Numbered from the stretch's first letter, positions 34,922 to 46,550 are shown. The stretch is DNA of 64,000 nt from Euborellia annulipes (GCA_023213315.1 JAKCPI010000526.1:1-64000); one strand, 5' to 3'. Notes: generated by a model not told the origin, from the sequence alone. Numbers and translations are program-made.

Positions 34922-35410
34922 AATAAATTTAATCAGTAGATAAATCATAGAATTTTGTGTTTCATGAGCATTTTTGAATTATTCCGAACTTTATAGATAT
35001 TTATTTGATAATTTGATCAAAATTATGAATGTCAAGATAAAAATAATAATTAGAGTACTAATTAGAGGGTAAGCTGACTAATTGGCCATTATCCCAATCC
35101 ATTGGTAATCGTCGATGTCGATGATAGGTTCAAAGAATTGATTAATCGGTCAAGAGGAAATACACGTATATTAAAACTACTTGTATTATATATTATATTC
35201 AATGAATATACACTTTTATATTTTATTTTCCTATTTAATTAGTATTAGGGTGCATTATCTATTGTACTATTGGCCTTTTTAGACTATTTTAGATAGAAAT
35301 ATTAAAAATAATAGATTACTGTTAACTTCCAGGTTTCTGATAAAGAATATTGAAACGCCTGGCCGTTAGGCAACCCTAAGATTTTTATACACTATTTTCT
35401 TATCCATTAA

Positions 35411-35535
35411 CTCAGTGATATGCCTGGACCCCCAATATGTATATTAATCAATAACGGATATCGTAAAAGTCTTATATGGCTTGAGTTACCGAAAAGACTG
35501 TGAATGTGTGTGTGTGAGTGTGAGTGAGAAAAAAA
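35411..35535 (+). mobile_element. SINE-A 3' half
   Basis: TGCCTGGACCCCCAATATG, then GGCTTGAGTTACCGAAAAGA, the TG-rich tail and GTGAGAAAAAA. Confidence 0.7.
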
Positions 35536-35564
35536 ATACTCGTATGATATTCCCAAATTTTTGC

Positions 35565-35745
35565 GGTTTCAGGCGCCCTCAATATGTCATAATTTTTCTG
35601 GGGCGCCCCATGTCAAATCTCAGGGCAAAGTTTATGCTACTAATATATTTATATACAATATTTTGCATAGGAAAATTTTCACGACGCCCTAAGAGAAGAG
35701 CCGCGGTGCCCCAGGGCGCCGCGACGCACAGATTGGGAAATACTG
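35565..35745 (-). mobile_element. hAT element end fragment
   Basis: The reverse complement begins CAGTATTTCCCAATCTGTG, a common hAT terminus. A GC-rich GCGGCGCCCTGGGGCACC follows. The other end is not clear. Confidence 0.55.
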
Positions 35746-36960
35746 CATTAACTAATTAGAATTTTTCATTTTAATTTATTATTTTATTTAAAAAAAAGTG
35801 CCATATTTTGGGAGAAATGACAACGAAATCCTATATTTTTTTAAGATCTTCGTAAAATAAAAGAGAAAGATTTTATTTCACCTATTTGACTTCATTATCC
35901 GAACAGTAACAAAGAGTAGTTAATAATTGAAGACAGGAGAAAAGCGTTCAGAAAAATTAAATTTAAATAAAAGAGAAGGGAAGAAAAGAGAAATCTCAAC
36001 TGATATCGATCGGGGGTCGTAAAATAAATATTTAAAAATAATTTACATTATTTTGTTTTTGCCTTTTTTCCAAAAAAATTCAATTTTCATTATTATTGAT
36101 GTATTATTTATCAAATATGTTTATTTTATGATTTACTCATTACTACAAAAATGTACATGTGTGTGGGTATGTGATCATTAGTTATTCCAAAGAAATTATT
36201 ATTCTTTCTAACAAAAGAGGATCTATGATGTGGCATGTCTTTAGTATATGAATGTGTCATTTGAAGTTTTACTATTTATGGATAATTTATTCTAGTGACT
36301 ACCTGATGTTCAGGCCTTGAATGATTGTGAATAATTGAAATAAACGACTAGAGGTAATATGAAATAAATATTAATTAAATAAGAGAAAGTGATGCTTCTG
36401 TATTTAAGAGAAAAATTTATTAATATAATAAATATCAGTTTGATTTTTACAGGATTAGGTGGGATAAGAAACTATTTAAATCATAATAAATTTTCCCTTT
36501 ATTTCCCAACTAAAGATAAAAAAAAAACTCCTTCTGAATTCTGAATTTTCTTTTTGTTTGGGAAATTTGGATCTTAACCAAAAAGTTCATCTTTGCATTA
36601 TTCAACGTAAGAAGTAACAGAATATTCTTGAAAATTCCGGTTTCTAGATAAAAAGAGCAATATATGGATATGTCAAAAAGAAAATAACTAAAAGACATGG
36701 TACAAGGTAGAGAAAATGGCCTGTTCCATCAATAAATTACTCTCTTGTGATAAGGGAGAAAAGCTAGCTAGTTTCAGTTTCTAACTTTATAGAAACCTTT
36801 GGCGTTCAATTTCCACGTGCAGAATTGACGAGTTCAAGAACTTTGATGAAGTGAGAACTAAATAATAAATTACGAAGTTCGATGCATTAGGGTAAATTCA
36901 CTTTTAGAAGTGTCAATGATTGATTGTTAGATGATATAAATATTTTATCTCTGAATATGT
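35746..36960. other. AT-rich stretch, no gene seen
   Basis: No open frame with borders and no recognised repeat. Confidence 0.5.
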
Positions 36961-37196
36961 TTTTTTTTTTTAAACACACTTTTTTTTCCCATTCACACAC
37001 ACGTACACTTGGCAACTCAGGCCATATAAGACTAAACGATACTCATTATTTGTTAATATAACTATGGGGGGTCCAGGCATTTTTATTTAGGCCATTTGGT
37101 ATCCAAATGGCTTAAATAAAATCACCGAACTGCATGGGATCCGAACCCTCGATATAGAAGACAGGCGCGCTATCAACTACACCAAATCCGAGAGTA
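36961..37196 (-). mobile_element. SINE-A, near full length
   Basis: From the T run (poly-A tail, 36961) through CTTGGCAACTCAGGCCATAT and CCATTTGGTATCCAAATGG to the head with B box GGATCCGAACCC and A-box complement. Confidence 0.8.
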
Positions 37197-37639
37197 AAAT
37201 TAAATATTTTCTATACAAGGAATGACCCACTTGGTAAACAAATAACATTTAATTAACAATTTTCAGATTATATAATAAAAATATTTAAATAAAATTAAAT
37301 CTGAAACAAAATGTTATCTTGTCTAGCATAATATTAATAATACCGTTTACATGTTTATTAAACAAGCTTGTGATAGTCGATAATTTATATTATTAAATAC
37401 TTGAAAATAAATGTAAAATCTGTAATTGTTAAGTGATTAAATACTCTATGTATTCATGTTTTAAAAAACAACTAAACATTAAAATGTTTTTTCTATTGAT
37501 TTTGTTCTAATAAAGAAGAGAATGTAGTTAAATAAAATCAATTATAATTAAAAGTGACCAGACCTTTTCTATGTATAGGTTAAAGTATTGGTGATTCACT
37601 TTTAAAGAATAGAGGGGGAGGGAAAAAATCCAAAAATTA

Positions 37640-38180
37640 AAATTAAATCTATACAAGTTCTAGATAGGCTATGTAAAAATACATCGGCGCATAGCGTCCT
37701 AGATGCTTGAATTCTACGAATGCTTACAGACACTAAATAAATGTAAAATACATTGGCGTTCAAAATTCGTCCAGGATTAAAATAAATGAGCACAGAGCGG
37801 CCGAGAGCTTAAAAATAAATCTATGAATACGAATGGTAACAGAAACTTTAGATGCATGATAATTACATAGGCGTAGAACGTCCGAGATTAAAAAATATTG
37901 GGGCGCAATACGACTAGTAACATAAGCTTTAGATACATGTAAAATACATCGACGTAGAACGTCCGAGGATAAAATAAATCGGTGTAGAGCGTCCGAGAAG
38001 CTTGAAAATAAATTTAAGCATAGAATCACAAAAACTATTAGATACGTGCAAAATAAATCAGTGTAAAACATCTCAGAATCTTAAAAAACGCAGGAGGGTT
38101 ATAAAAACTTTAGATAGCCTACTTCTATAAAATAAATCGGCGCAAAACGTTCGAAAATAAATCTACGAATTGAGTTAGAC
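37640..38180. repeat. Decayed tandem array with a GCGTAGAACGTCCGAG core
   Basis: At least eight variants of GGCGTAGARCGTCCGAG recur at irregular 30-80 bp spacing (about 37684, 37788, 37867, 37949, 37979, 38051, 38129). Between them lie AAAATAAATC and ACTTTAGATACATG. The two minus-strand ORFs of 63 and 103 codons are products of the array. Confidence 0.7.
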
Positions 38181-39870
38181 AAATTCTAAAGAGCAAAAAT
38201 AAATGAAGTAAGAGTCATTAAAAACAGTTTTCCTCGTTAGAAGTTGAATATTAAAGTTAGAAAATTATTATTAGTTTATAGTAAATTATAAAGATTTTTT
38301 TTTATACTTCAATAATTAATAATTAAACTTTTAAAGTGTGTTTATTACAAGTTTGCCACATTCAATTATAACTGTTACTAGGGAGAGTGGCGAAAGTTTA
38401 AAACTAATAATGATTTTCAAACACACAAAGAATATATAATAAATAAGTAAAGAGAGGCAACTATGGGGCGAAATCATTACAAAAAAGTGAGGTTCGATTG
38501 AGAAAGAATAAAGTTCTCAGGAATCCCTTTTTGAATATAATGTTTAAAAAAATCTATATAGCGAGTTTTAAGGTCTTATTGGCATATTGTCAGCAAAAAA
38601 GGTATGAAATACATTTAAGCAAATTGCGAGATATGTTTATGTTTATGATTGGGCAAAATTGAACCCCTGGACTCAAACAAAGCTCTACCTAAAAATACAT
38701 TTAGAACAATCGTTTTGATTCATTTAGGAACGAAATTATTGAACGCTGCCTAAAAGGAATATTTTGTTTAATAAAAAGAATTAATGAACGAATATCTAAA
38801 TTTTTTGAGAAGTAATCCAGGAGAGGATTATATACAATATTTTCAATAAATCTTGATTATCAAACAAAATATTTTTATAAACTTTTTTTTTTAACTCAGC
38901 AAACTTCAAAACAAAGAAATCAATTTTTTTGAGGAATCAGCATTTTATCAAAATCTTTCAATATGAATATAAAAAAAAAAAGAAAGGGAAAAAAAAGATT
39001 CTCTTGAAGTATGCCATTTCAATATTAAGGTCATAAATAATTTGAGTTTGAAAGGATCGTCTATCATCAGCCATGTTTTGACACTCCTTTTTTTCTATGC
39101 AAAATGAATCATCATCAGTCAATTCACTGATTAACGGGAAAGTTGAAATTAAAATTAAAAGAAACTATGCACACCTGAGAAGAGCAATATCAGAAAGGAA
39201 GTTTTTTTTTTTTCGAATTTTCACTCGAGATTGTTCCGTAATAATAAATGAAATCTAATTTAAAAGTGAAATAAGAGTTGTAAAAAGGCATACAATTAAT
39301 GAATAAATAAAAGTGAACTTTTCTAACAGGTAAAAAAATTTATTAGAATTTCCCTCTTTTAATCAATATTTAGACAGACATGGTGGAAATTTTTTATAAA
39401 ATGTCAGATTAAAAAAAAATTTAAATACTAAAATTATCCTTTATAAAGTCACGGGAGAAGAAAGGAAAATTATTTTTATTAAAAAAAAAAAAAAAAAAAA
39501 AAAATCTAGATTAAGATGACATAAATAACGAAAAAGAATGTTGGGATTTTATCAGTCGGTTTATATCAGAAAGAGGAATTATAACAAAATTAGATTTGTT
39601 AGTATCGACCAAAAGCTTCTTAAGGTTTATAAAGTTAACCCTTACTGAGGCCAAGAGTTTGTTGAATTATTTTTACATGCAAAATTGATTAGATTATCAT
39701 TTAAGTCTCAATTGACACCATCCAATAAATAATAAATATTATGGAAAAAATTTTTGATACCAGTATGTATGATGGTTGAACTTTATCAAAACAAAATGTA
39801 GGATAAATTAATTAAATATAAAATAATTAATAATAATTGAAGTCGGAAGGAATAAAACAAGCGTTTTGTT
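38181..39870. other. AT-rich stretch, no gene seen
   Basis: An A24 run at about 39481 and other homopolymers. No exon or repeat family recognised. Confidence 0.5.
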
Positions 39871-39871
39871 G

Positions 39872-39985
39872 AAGACCTTTTTACTTTAATCTAGGCAGAG
39901 GCTTCGGTAACTGAAGATGGCAACTGTTATGGTTACCGAAACGTCTGCCTAGATTTAAGTATTAATATAAAGGTTTTCAACAAAA
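39872..39985. mobile_element. Short palindromic element with hammerhead-like motif
   Basis: Inverted arms share AATCTAGGCAGA and GGTAAC. On the plus strand CTGAAGA (39911-39917), GGCAAC/GTTACC with one mismatch, GAAAC (39938-39942) and GTC follow in hammerhead order. AGGCA/TGCCT could form an outer stem I. Confidence 0.55.
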
Positions 39986-39989
39986 TACT

Positions 39990-41090
39990 TCAATCTCATA
40001 TACCCAGCATACAATTTAATTTACATAATTAATAATAATATCTACTTGAGCAAATTCTATGCTCTTAATGTAAGTGAATATCCAATTTAGTACAGTTAAT
40101 TATTATCTTTATTACTTCCTAAATATTTTTAATTTATATTTTTTTAATTTAAGTAAATAAGATACTTTCTTTTCAGTATAATTAGAAAATTATTTTAATG
40201 TTCTCAATTGGTAGAAAGAGAATCTGAATTAAGTCATTTCACTTATTCTCTTCTAAAATAAAATGAGAAAGTTATCAATGTGTTACAGAGTTTATTGATA
40301 ACTAAGTTCAATTTATTTAATCGTTTAATGACTAGGAGGCAAATATTAGAGCGTCTCAACATATAGAGGGTGAGATTCTAATAAATTGGAATAATTGTAG
40401 TTGGTAAATAAACAAACTCTCGTAAGGTAAATTTCATTAAGCTGAAATCCTAAGCTTATATTTGAACTATACAAACTATAATACATCACGGAAGGATTGT
40501 TTTTGAAAATATTAGTCAATATAGTAAATTCGATAAATAAAATTTCCAATAATAAGTCTAATATTTAAAACTGAAGGTGGAGTGAGTAAATATGAATCTG
40601 GGGATGAATTCTCAATAAATCAATTAATATCTTTCACAATATACAACTTTCATAAATTCTATCAATTGTTCAAAGATAATTTTATATTTAATCTTATGTA
40701 GTGATATCATATACCAAAAATAAAATTATAAACAAGATAATCTCAACTAATATGGAAATGATAAAAAAAGCTAATGTGAAAAAAAATATAATTTTCCTAA
40801 AAAGTCCTAAGATTCAAAATAGTTTTGCGAATCTATAAATTTTTCATTAATTAATTAAACGAAGAAAAGAAGCATTACCCTCTGAGGTGATCTCTAGCTA
40901 GATTTATTAGACGTTTAGATCAAGTCAATAAATCGGTTTAACCGAGGGAAAGACAAAATTTGAAAAAAGCACACATTTATTTGAAAACGCCAATAAGTGT
41001 TTTACCTAAGCAAAAAACAACACAGACAAGATTATTTCGTACGATTAGTTTCGCGTTAAAACATGGTCATACTTTTTCATTATATTATGT
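39990..41090. other. AT-rich stretch, no gene seen
   Basis: Nothing recognised beyond AT-rich sequence. Confidence 0.5.
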
Positions 41091-41097
41091 ATAGTTC

Positions 41098-41340
41098 ATA
41101 AATCAGAGCGAATTTCAAGGAAAGTGGGAAAAACTAAAAAAGTAGCCTACATCATTAAAGTGCTAATACTCAAAGTCTTCCAAAAGCGAGACCTATCGTA
41201 AATTGTTTTGTTTACGTAAATTAGAATATATTTAAAATTTGAATGAAAAGACCAAAGGGAATATTGAGAAAATTGAAAAAATCTAAAAAAGTACATCAGT
41301 AAAGTACTAGTACTCGAGGTTTCCCAAAGACGAAATTAAA
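41098..41340 (+). repeat. Family A fragments, strongly decayed
   Basis: Two overlapping partial bodies, each with AGCGAATTT or GAATATTGAGAAAAT followed by ACATCAGTAAAGTACTAG-type words. Confidence 0.5.
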
Positions 41341-41782
41341 CGTAGTTGGTTTTCTATTTCGCAAATAGTATATATTTAAAATTTGAAAGAAATCATATGA
41401 AAAGATTGTCATTAATCTATCAATAAATCAGAGAATAAAAAAAAAAAGATTTGTCTTAAACAATTAACAGTATGATAGTTTGAAGATAAAAATAAATTTC
41501 AGGTTTTTAAATAATTAAACAAGGACATTGGAGGTAAGTCTAAAAGGGCCGTGACATTTCCAAGTTCTCTGGTTTATCACTAAATCGATAAGAGTAGGTA
41601 ATATGAGAATTGTAAGAGCATCGAGAGCAGAGCAGGTCATCCTCAAGTTCAATTTGTGCAAATTTCAACTTGAGGGGAAATACTAGTCATTTAGAGCGGA
41701 ACATAATGATTTAAAAGGAGGGGGGGGAGAGAAAAAAAATAGTAAGCAGTTAGAAGAAAATAGGAAAGATTTTCAAACTCAC

Positions 41783-41829
41783 CCACCGACCAAGCGAAAA
41801 AAAATTGAGTAGCAATCAGAGGGACTCAC
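41783..41829 (-). promoter_or_regulatory. Candidate recursive splice site (ratchet point) with 47-nt RS-exon
   Basis: On the minus strand a CTAAT branch-point-like word (41859-41855) is followed by a pyrimidine-rich tract with a T run and TTTTCCAG, then directly GTGAGT (41829-41824). A regenerated donor abuts the acceptor, which is the ratchet-point signature. A second donor GTGG|GTGAGT lies 47 nt downstream, so the segment can also be defined as an exon. Its frame 0 is open (VSPSDCYSIFFRLVG), so a genuine small coding exon joined to the phase-0 first exon is the main alternative. It lies 12.9 kb downstream of the donor at 54762. Confidence 0.5.
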
Positions 41830-42369
41830 CTGGAAAACAAAAGAAAAAAAAATTATTAGAAAAAAAAATATGAAAGAATGCAATTTCATTGTGACATTGT
41901 AGATATATATACATGTCAATTTGATGGAAAAGAAAAATGACAGATGTGATATGAAATATATAATGTATATATATATATGAAAAGAGAAGATTTCAAGCCT
42001 CTACTAAAATTTCTATGAAAACTACGCTTATACTTTCTAAAAATACTATGTTTATAAAAAAAAAAATTAAATATAATGCAATAATAATCGATGTTTGCCG
42101 AATGGTTTCCAATTAGGCCCGGGGAATACCCTTCTAAAAAAAAGAACAAATTAATTAACCTCTCAGCTGTACATGCCTACAAAAAGAGGTTGAAAAAAGC
42201 CTGTATTAAAAAATGAAGGTTGTAGTATTCCCTTTTGCGTTTCGCTTATATTAGGACAGTCCCTAATAAGAGGGATTATTATCATACAAAATTCATTTAG
42301 AATTAATATTTAAGAATTTTATATAAATAGTTATGAAGAATATATTGATAGTCATTTATAGTATCGTAT

Positions 42370-42412
42370 TCCCAAAGTTTCGAAAATTATTTATATTCTT
42401 CATCAGAGAGAG
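42370..42412 (-). ncRNA. Isolated hammerhead-like motif with canonical CTGATGA
   Basis: On the minus strand CTCTCTCTGATGAAGAA is followed, after an AT-rich loop, by TTTTCGAAACTTTGG. CTGATGA (42406-42400) and GAAAC (42381-42377) are intact, but stem II is only about 3 bp (GAA/TTC) and stem I is unclear. GAAACTTTG also occurs in the 59.8-60.1 kb element. Confidence 0.25.
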
Positions 42413-42647
42413 TGTTTTAATAATGAGTAGATACAAAATTTTAATCATTTATGAAATATATATGTTTTGGAGCAAGGTTTGTAAATTATTAAAATTATTT
42501 TAAAATATATAAAAATGACAATTTGTGAAGTGGCTGTTGTATATCAACAGCCTCCCATGTATCCTCACTTAATATACCTGGTATAAAAATGTTAAATTTA
42601 AGAAAAAATAAATTATCTAAAAACTTAAAAAAATTTTCCCTCCTTAT

Positions 42648-42815
42648 CTGGTTCGAGCCTTAAGTATATGGTATAGTATAATATGGAGTATAGTGAAATA
42701 ATTTTAAATTGGTAAAATAAAATCATCTGTACAAGATTTTATTTTAGTTCGGTCATTAAAATTTTTCACTATATACCATATACCTATTTAAGGCTCTAGA
42801 TACCAGGTGGGGACT
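42648..42815. repeat. Foldback element
   Basis: TATCTGGTTCGAGCCTTAAG at the left mirrors TTAAGGCTCTAGATACCAG at the right, with TATATGGTATA / TATACCATATA and TATAGTGAAA / TTTCACTATA inside. Confidence 0.7.
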
Positions 42816-42969
42816 TAATTGTGGCGCTCACTGTACCAGGGATATTTTCGGAAATAAAGAATTAATTTGTATAGCTAAAATTTTTAATTCGAATTTCTAT
42901 TCCACAATAGGCTATATAATTTTTTTTTTTTTTTTTTGTTCTTCAATTTATCGCTGTGATGTTATTTAT

Positions 42970-43249
42970 ATCTCAGCCAAAAACATCGGAGATGCAAAAA
43001 GGGGCGCCTCGCATTATTTTTGCCTAGCGTCGAGGTGAAATCAAAAAATGCGCCTCGCTTTTCTGATTTATATAAAAGCGAGGAAATATTTTCACTTAAA
43101 TAAAACCCCTACAGAATTTTATTTGTTTCATATATCCTCGCTTTTATATAAATCAGAAAAGCGAGGCGCATTTTTTTGATTTCACCTCGACGCTAGGCAA
43201 AAATAATGCGAGGCGCCCCTTTTGCATCTCCGATGTTTTTGGCTGAGAT
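42970..43249. mobile_element. Near-perfect palindrome, 115-bp arms
   Basis: Arms 42970-43084 and 43135-43249 are inverted copies with almost no mismatches, starting ATCTCAGCCAAAAACATC, around a 50-nt loop. They are GC-richer than the flanks (GGGGCGCCTCGC). The near-identity points to a young element or recent inverted duplication. No target duplication was recognised. Confidence 0.85.
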
Positions 43250-43362
43250 TTCACTTCTTTTTGTGAAATATTACATGAAAATATTATTTATTAATTTTTG
43301 TTTATTAAATATTAAGTTATCCCATGAATAGATCTTTTAATATGCATTCCAAACAGTAAAAA

Positions 43363-43953
43363 ATAAATACATCGTTTGGTATCCATTCGAAACGATAAAC
43401 ATAGGATTTCACCAAATTTTATAAAATTTTAGGATTTTTATTTTTGTTATGTTGGTAGAATGTAAATACATCGTTTGGTATCCATTCAAAGCAATAAACA
43501 TAGGATTTCCCTAAATTTTATAAAATTTTAGGTTTTTTATTTTTGTTATGTTGGTAGAATGTAAATACATCGTTTGGTATCCATTCGAAACGATAAACAT
43601 AGGATTTCACCAAATTTTATAAAATTTTAGGTTTTTTATTTTTGTTATGTTGGTAGAATGTAAATACATCGTTTGGTATCCATTCGAAACGATAAACATA
43701 GGATTTCACCAAATTTTATAAAATTTTAGGTTTTTTATTTTTGTTATGTTGGTAGAATGTAAATACATCGTTTGGTATCCATTCGAAGCGATAAACATAG
43801 GATTTCACCAAATTTTATAAAATTTTAGGATTTTTATTTTTGTTATGTTGGTAGAATGTAAATACATGGTTTAGTATCCATTCAAAACGATAAACATAGG
43901 ATTTCACCAAAATTTATAAAATTTTAGGTTTTTTATTTTTGTTATGTTGGTAG
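43363..43953. repeat. 99-bp minisatellite, six copies
   Basis: Unit starts at 43363, 43462, 43561, 43660, 43759 and 43858 are exactly 99 bp apart. The unit begins GTAAATACATCGTTTGGTAT and ends TTTTGTTATGTTGGTAGAAT. A decayed earlier unit (GCATTCCAAACAGTAAA) precedes the array. Copies differ by a few substitutions. Confidence 0.93.
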
Positions 43954-43959
43954 CACCTC

Positions 43960-44610
43960 TTCTTATCACTTTAATCTATTTCTATCTGAAGGGATCCATC
44001 CTAAAAATTTTTATTCCATTAGGGATGAAAATTACTAATATTAATATATATGTTCCTAGATGACGTCATCAGGGAGCAAAATAGTTAGAATTGTCTTTTC
44101 GCCATGTTAAAGATAGGACAAATTTGAAATTTTGAATGCCTCTCAAAAAGTCACTTTTGATCCAAAATGAAATTTTACATCAAAGGTATCGGGTTTTTGA
44201 TAGTATCTATTTGTATTTTAAATTTCATCCAAATCGGTCCAGCAGGGAAACCTGTAGCTTTGTCTAAAAATTTGAAAATTGAAGAAAAGAATGAAAAAAA
44301 AAAAAAAAAGAAAAAAAGAAAAAAAGAAAAAAAAAAAAAGGAAAAATAAGAGACTAACTTTTGACCTTCCGAAATTGGCAAAATCTCAACTTTGAGCCTC
44401 TGCCATTCTGTTTGGCACTGGAATTTTTTTTTGAATTCGTGCTCAAATTAATCCTTATTTATTCTAGTTTAATATAAAAAAAATTTGGCTCCGATATCTT
44501 AAAAACTTTTTGAGATATTCGCCCAGAAAGAGAAAAGTTTCTCAAAAAATTTTTTCACGTCCCTATCTTTTATTAAGGATTTAAAATCATTCTTGATAAT
44601 ATAGTCTAGG
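43960..44610. repeat. Probable interspersed repeat body
   Basis: AAATTTCATCCAAATCGGTC and CAGCAGGGAAACCTG resemble a phrase common in invertebrate repeats. An A/G-rich tract at 44295-44345 makes the two ORFs here spurious. The boundaries are uncertain and the 99-bp array may be part of the same element. Confidence 0.4.
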
Positions 44611-44749
44611 GACGACTCGTCCATCTAAATGCAATGGGCCATTGGCATCTATTGGAATATCAACTAAATGGTAGTATTAAGAGTTTCTTTGCTTTCTTTG
44701 CTTTTCACATGCTCGGCGACGAGTCGCTCCCGCGACTCTTGATTCATAA

Positions 44750-44990
44750 AAGGGTAGAGAAATGAGAGGCGCAGCTAGAGTTTTTTCTTTATTTATTTAA
44801 TTGACACAGCTGACGCTTCGGAGTCCGCATTTGGACCTTCAGAGCTAGCGAAAAGTCATTATGAAAATGTCACATTATTAGTTGAACCAAATCGTACAGC
44901 TCTGGAGATGGTTAAAATGCGGAACCGAAACGTCAGCTGTGTAAATTAAATGAATAAAGAAAAAACTCTCATTTCTCTATCATCTTATGA
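44750..44990. mobile_element. Inverted-pair element with hammerhead-like arms
   Basis: Same family as 53265-53505. The arms share GAGAAATGAGAG, TTTATTTAATTGACACAGC and GCGGAACCGAAACGTCAGCT-type sequence. The right arm core is CTGGAGA (44902-44908) with GAAAC.GTC at 44927-44934. The left arm core is CTGAAGG with GAAGC. Both cores are damaged. Confidence 0.65.
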
Positions 44991-44999
44991 ATATTCAGT

Positions 45000-46140
45000 A
45001 TAAATTTGTTACAATTTTATTGCCACTCTTGCAGCAATTGAGCGATATGAGAAACCACAATCCGATTTTTTTAAATGTATGTTCCTATATTCTTGGTTAT
45101 TTAAAAATAAAATCTGTTAATCAAAAGCTTCGAAATAAAATATTTTTTGAAAGAGAAGTAAAAAAAAAAAGCTAAGTACAAAAGTATTAATGAAATGAAT
45201 TATTTTTCCGGGTAAAAATTCATTATTTGATAATGGATTTTCTTTATCAATGCAAAACACTAATCATTTCATGTAATTATAGTGGATTTATTTAAAATAA
45301 AACTATCATTTTTTTTGTAAACCCAAATTTATTAAATTTGAAAAATATTTATTTGGTTGTTGATACATTATCATATTTTATGTCTAAGAGTTGATTATTT
45401 ATTTATAACGGAGCTCTTTCGAGAGTAATATCACAAGAGAAAAAAAAAATGGACGACAAAGAAAAAGAGAGGAAGTATTGTAAAAACAAAAACATTTTCG
45501 AGTATTATCTCAAGTCTAAGATATTTGTTTAACGATATTTTTAAAATAGACATAGGTTCTTAGAGGTTTCAAGATGGAAAGAGATTAGTTAAAAAGCATT
45601 TCCTTTGCTTCTTGCTAAGTCCTGAACCTTAATGGCCCTTTGGCTCTAATGTATCTTGCATTGCCCCACTTTGATCGAGACCTTCCTTCCCTCTTTCCCT
45701 TTTAAACGTAATTAGGGCACAAAATAATGAATACCTATTTAATTCTTTGATACCCATCAATATAAAATTTATTTTCGAAGTAGGTATTATTATTATATAA
45801 TATTTGTACGATAAGTCCACCTATATTCCTTCATATCAAGTGATTATATTATCAGATAAATTTCATAACAGGATGCTGGTTAATAACAAATTGTCTAAAT
45901 ATTGTATTATTATGAAAACTAATATCAATATATCTATTGATTAAATTTAGGGTTGGCTGTTTCAATGTATTACTTAATAACTTACTTAATGGAGTGGCAT
46001 TAAAAATTTTTTGAGTCATTATATGAAATTAAAAAATGATAAAATCATAATTTTGCTCAAAAAGTATCAAAATAAAAATTAAATAAGAGAAAATTTTTTT
46101 GGCCATAAAATTTATGGTTAAAATTAGTCCATGGTGTCAT
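45000..46140. other. AT-rich stretch, no supported gene
   Basis: A pyrimidine-rich tract (CTTCCTTCCCTCTTTCCC) ending TAATTAG at 45714 is acceptor-like on the plus strand. The following frame is AT-rich and its donor is weak, so no exon is called. Confidence 0.35.
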
Positions 46141-46180
46141 GTAAAAGCCTGCATAACATACTAAAATTTCAAACTAAGGC

Positions 46181-46550
46181 TGAACACACACCAATTGAGC
46201 AAAAACGTTTTCGAATAAAACGTTTTTGACTAATTATGTCTAAAACTGTTTTTTTTTTAATGCTTTTCTATGGGTCAACGATTCGACATCATTGAGCAAA
46301 ATGTTTTGTCGTTGAGCGTTTTGCTCAATCGGTTGTGAGTTGGTATTGGACAAAATGTGGTTGAGCAAAAAATGCCAATGCACACCGATTAGACAAAAAC
46401 GCTCAATGACAAAATATTTTGCTAAATGGCAAAACATTTAGTTCAATGACAAAACATTTTGCCTAATCGGTGTGCATGAGAAAAACGTTTTGCTCTTGGA
46501 CAAAACACTTTGTCCAAGAGCGTTTTGCTCAATTGGTGGGCGTTTATTCA
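46181..46550. mobile_element. TIR element built of AAAACGTTTTGC-like words
   Basis: Termini CACCAATTGAGCAAAAACG and CGTTTTGCTCAATTGGTG are inverted repeats. The interior repeats GAGCAAAAC, GACAAAACATTTTG and CACACCGATTAGACAAA in both orientations about a dozen times, with smaller palindromes such as CTTGGACAAAACACTTTGTC. Confidence 0.75.

Noticed and set aside
37602..38071. Minus-strand ORFs of 63 and 103 codons
   Set aside because: Produced by the decayed tandem array, with repeating peptide pieces.
44167..44381. Lysine- or phenylalanine-rich ORFs
   Set aside because: Caused by an A/G homopurine tract.
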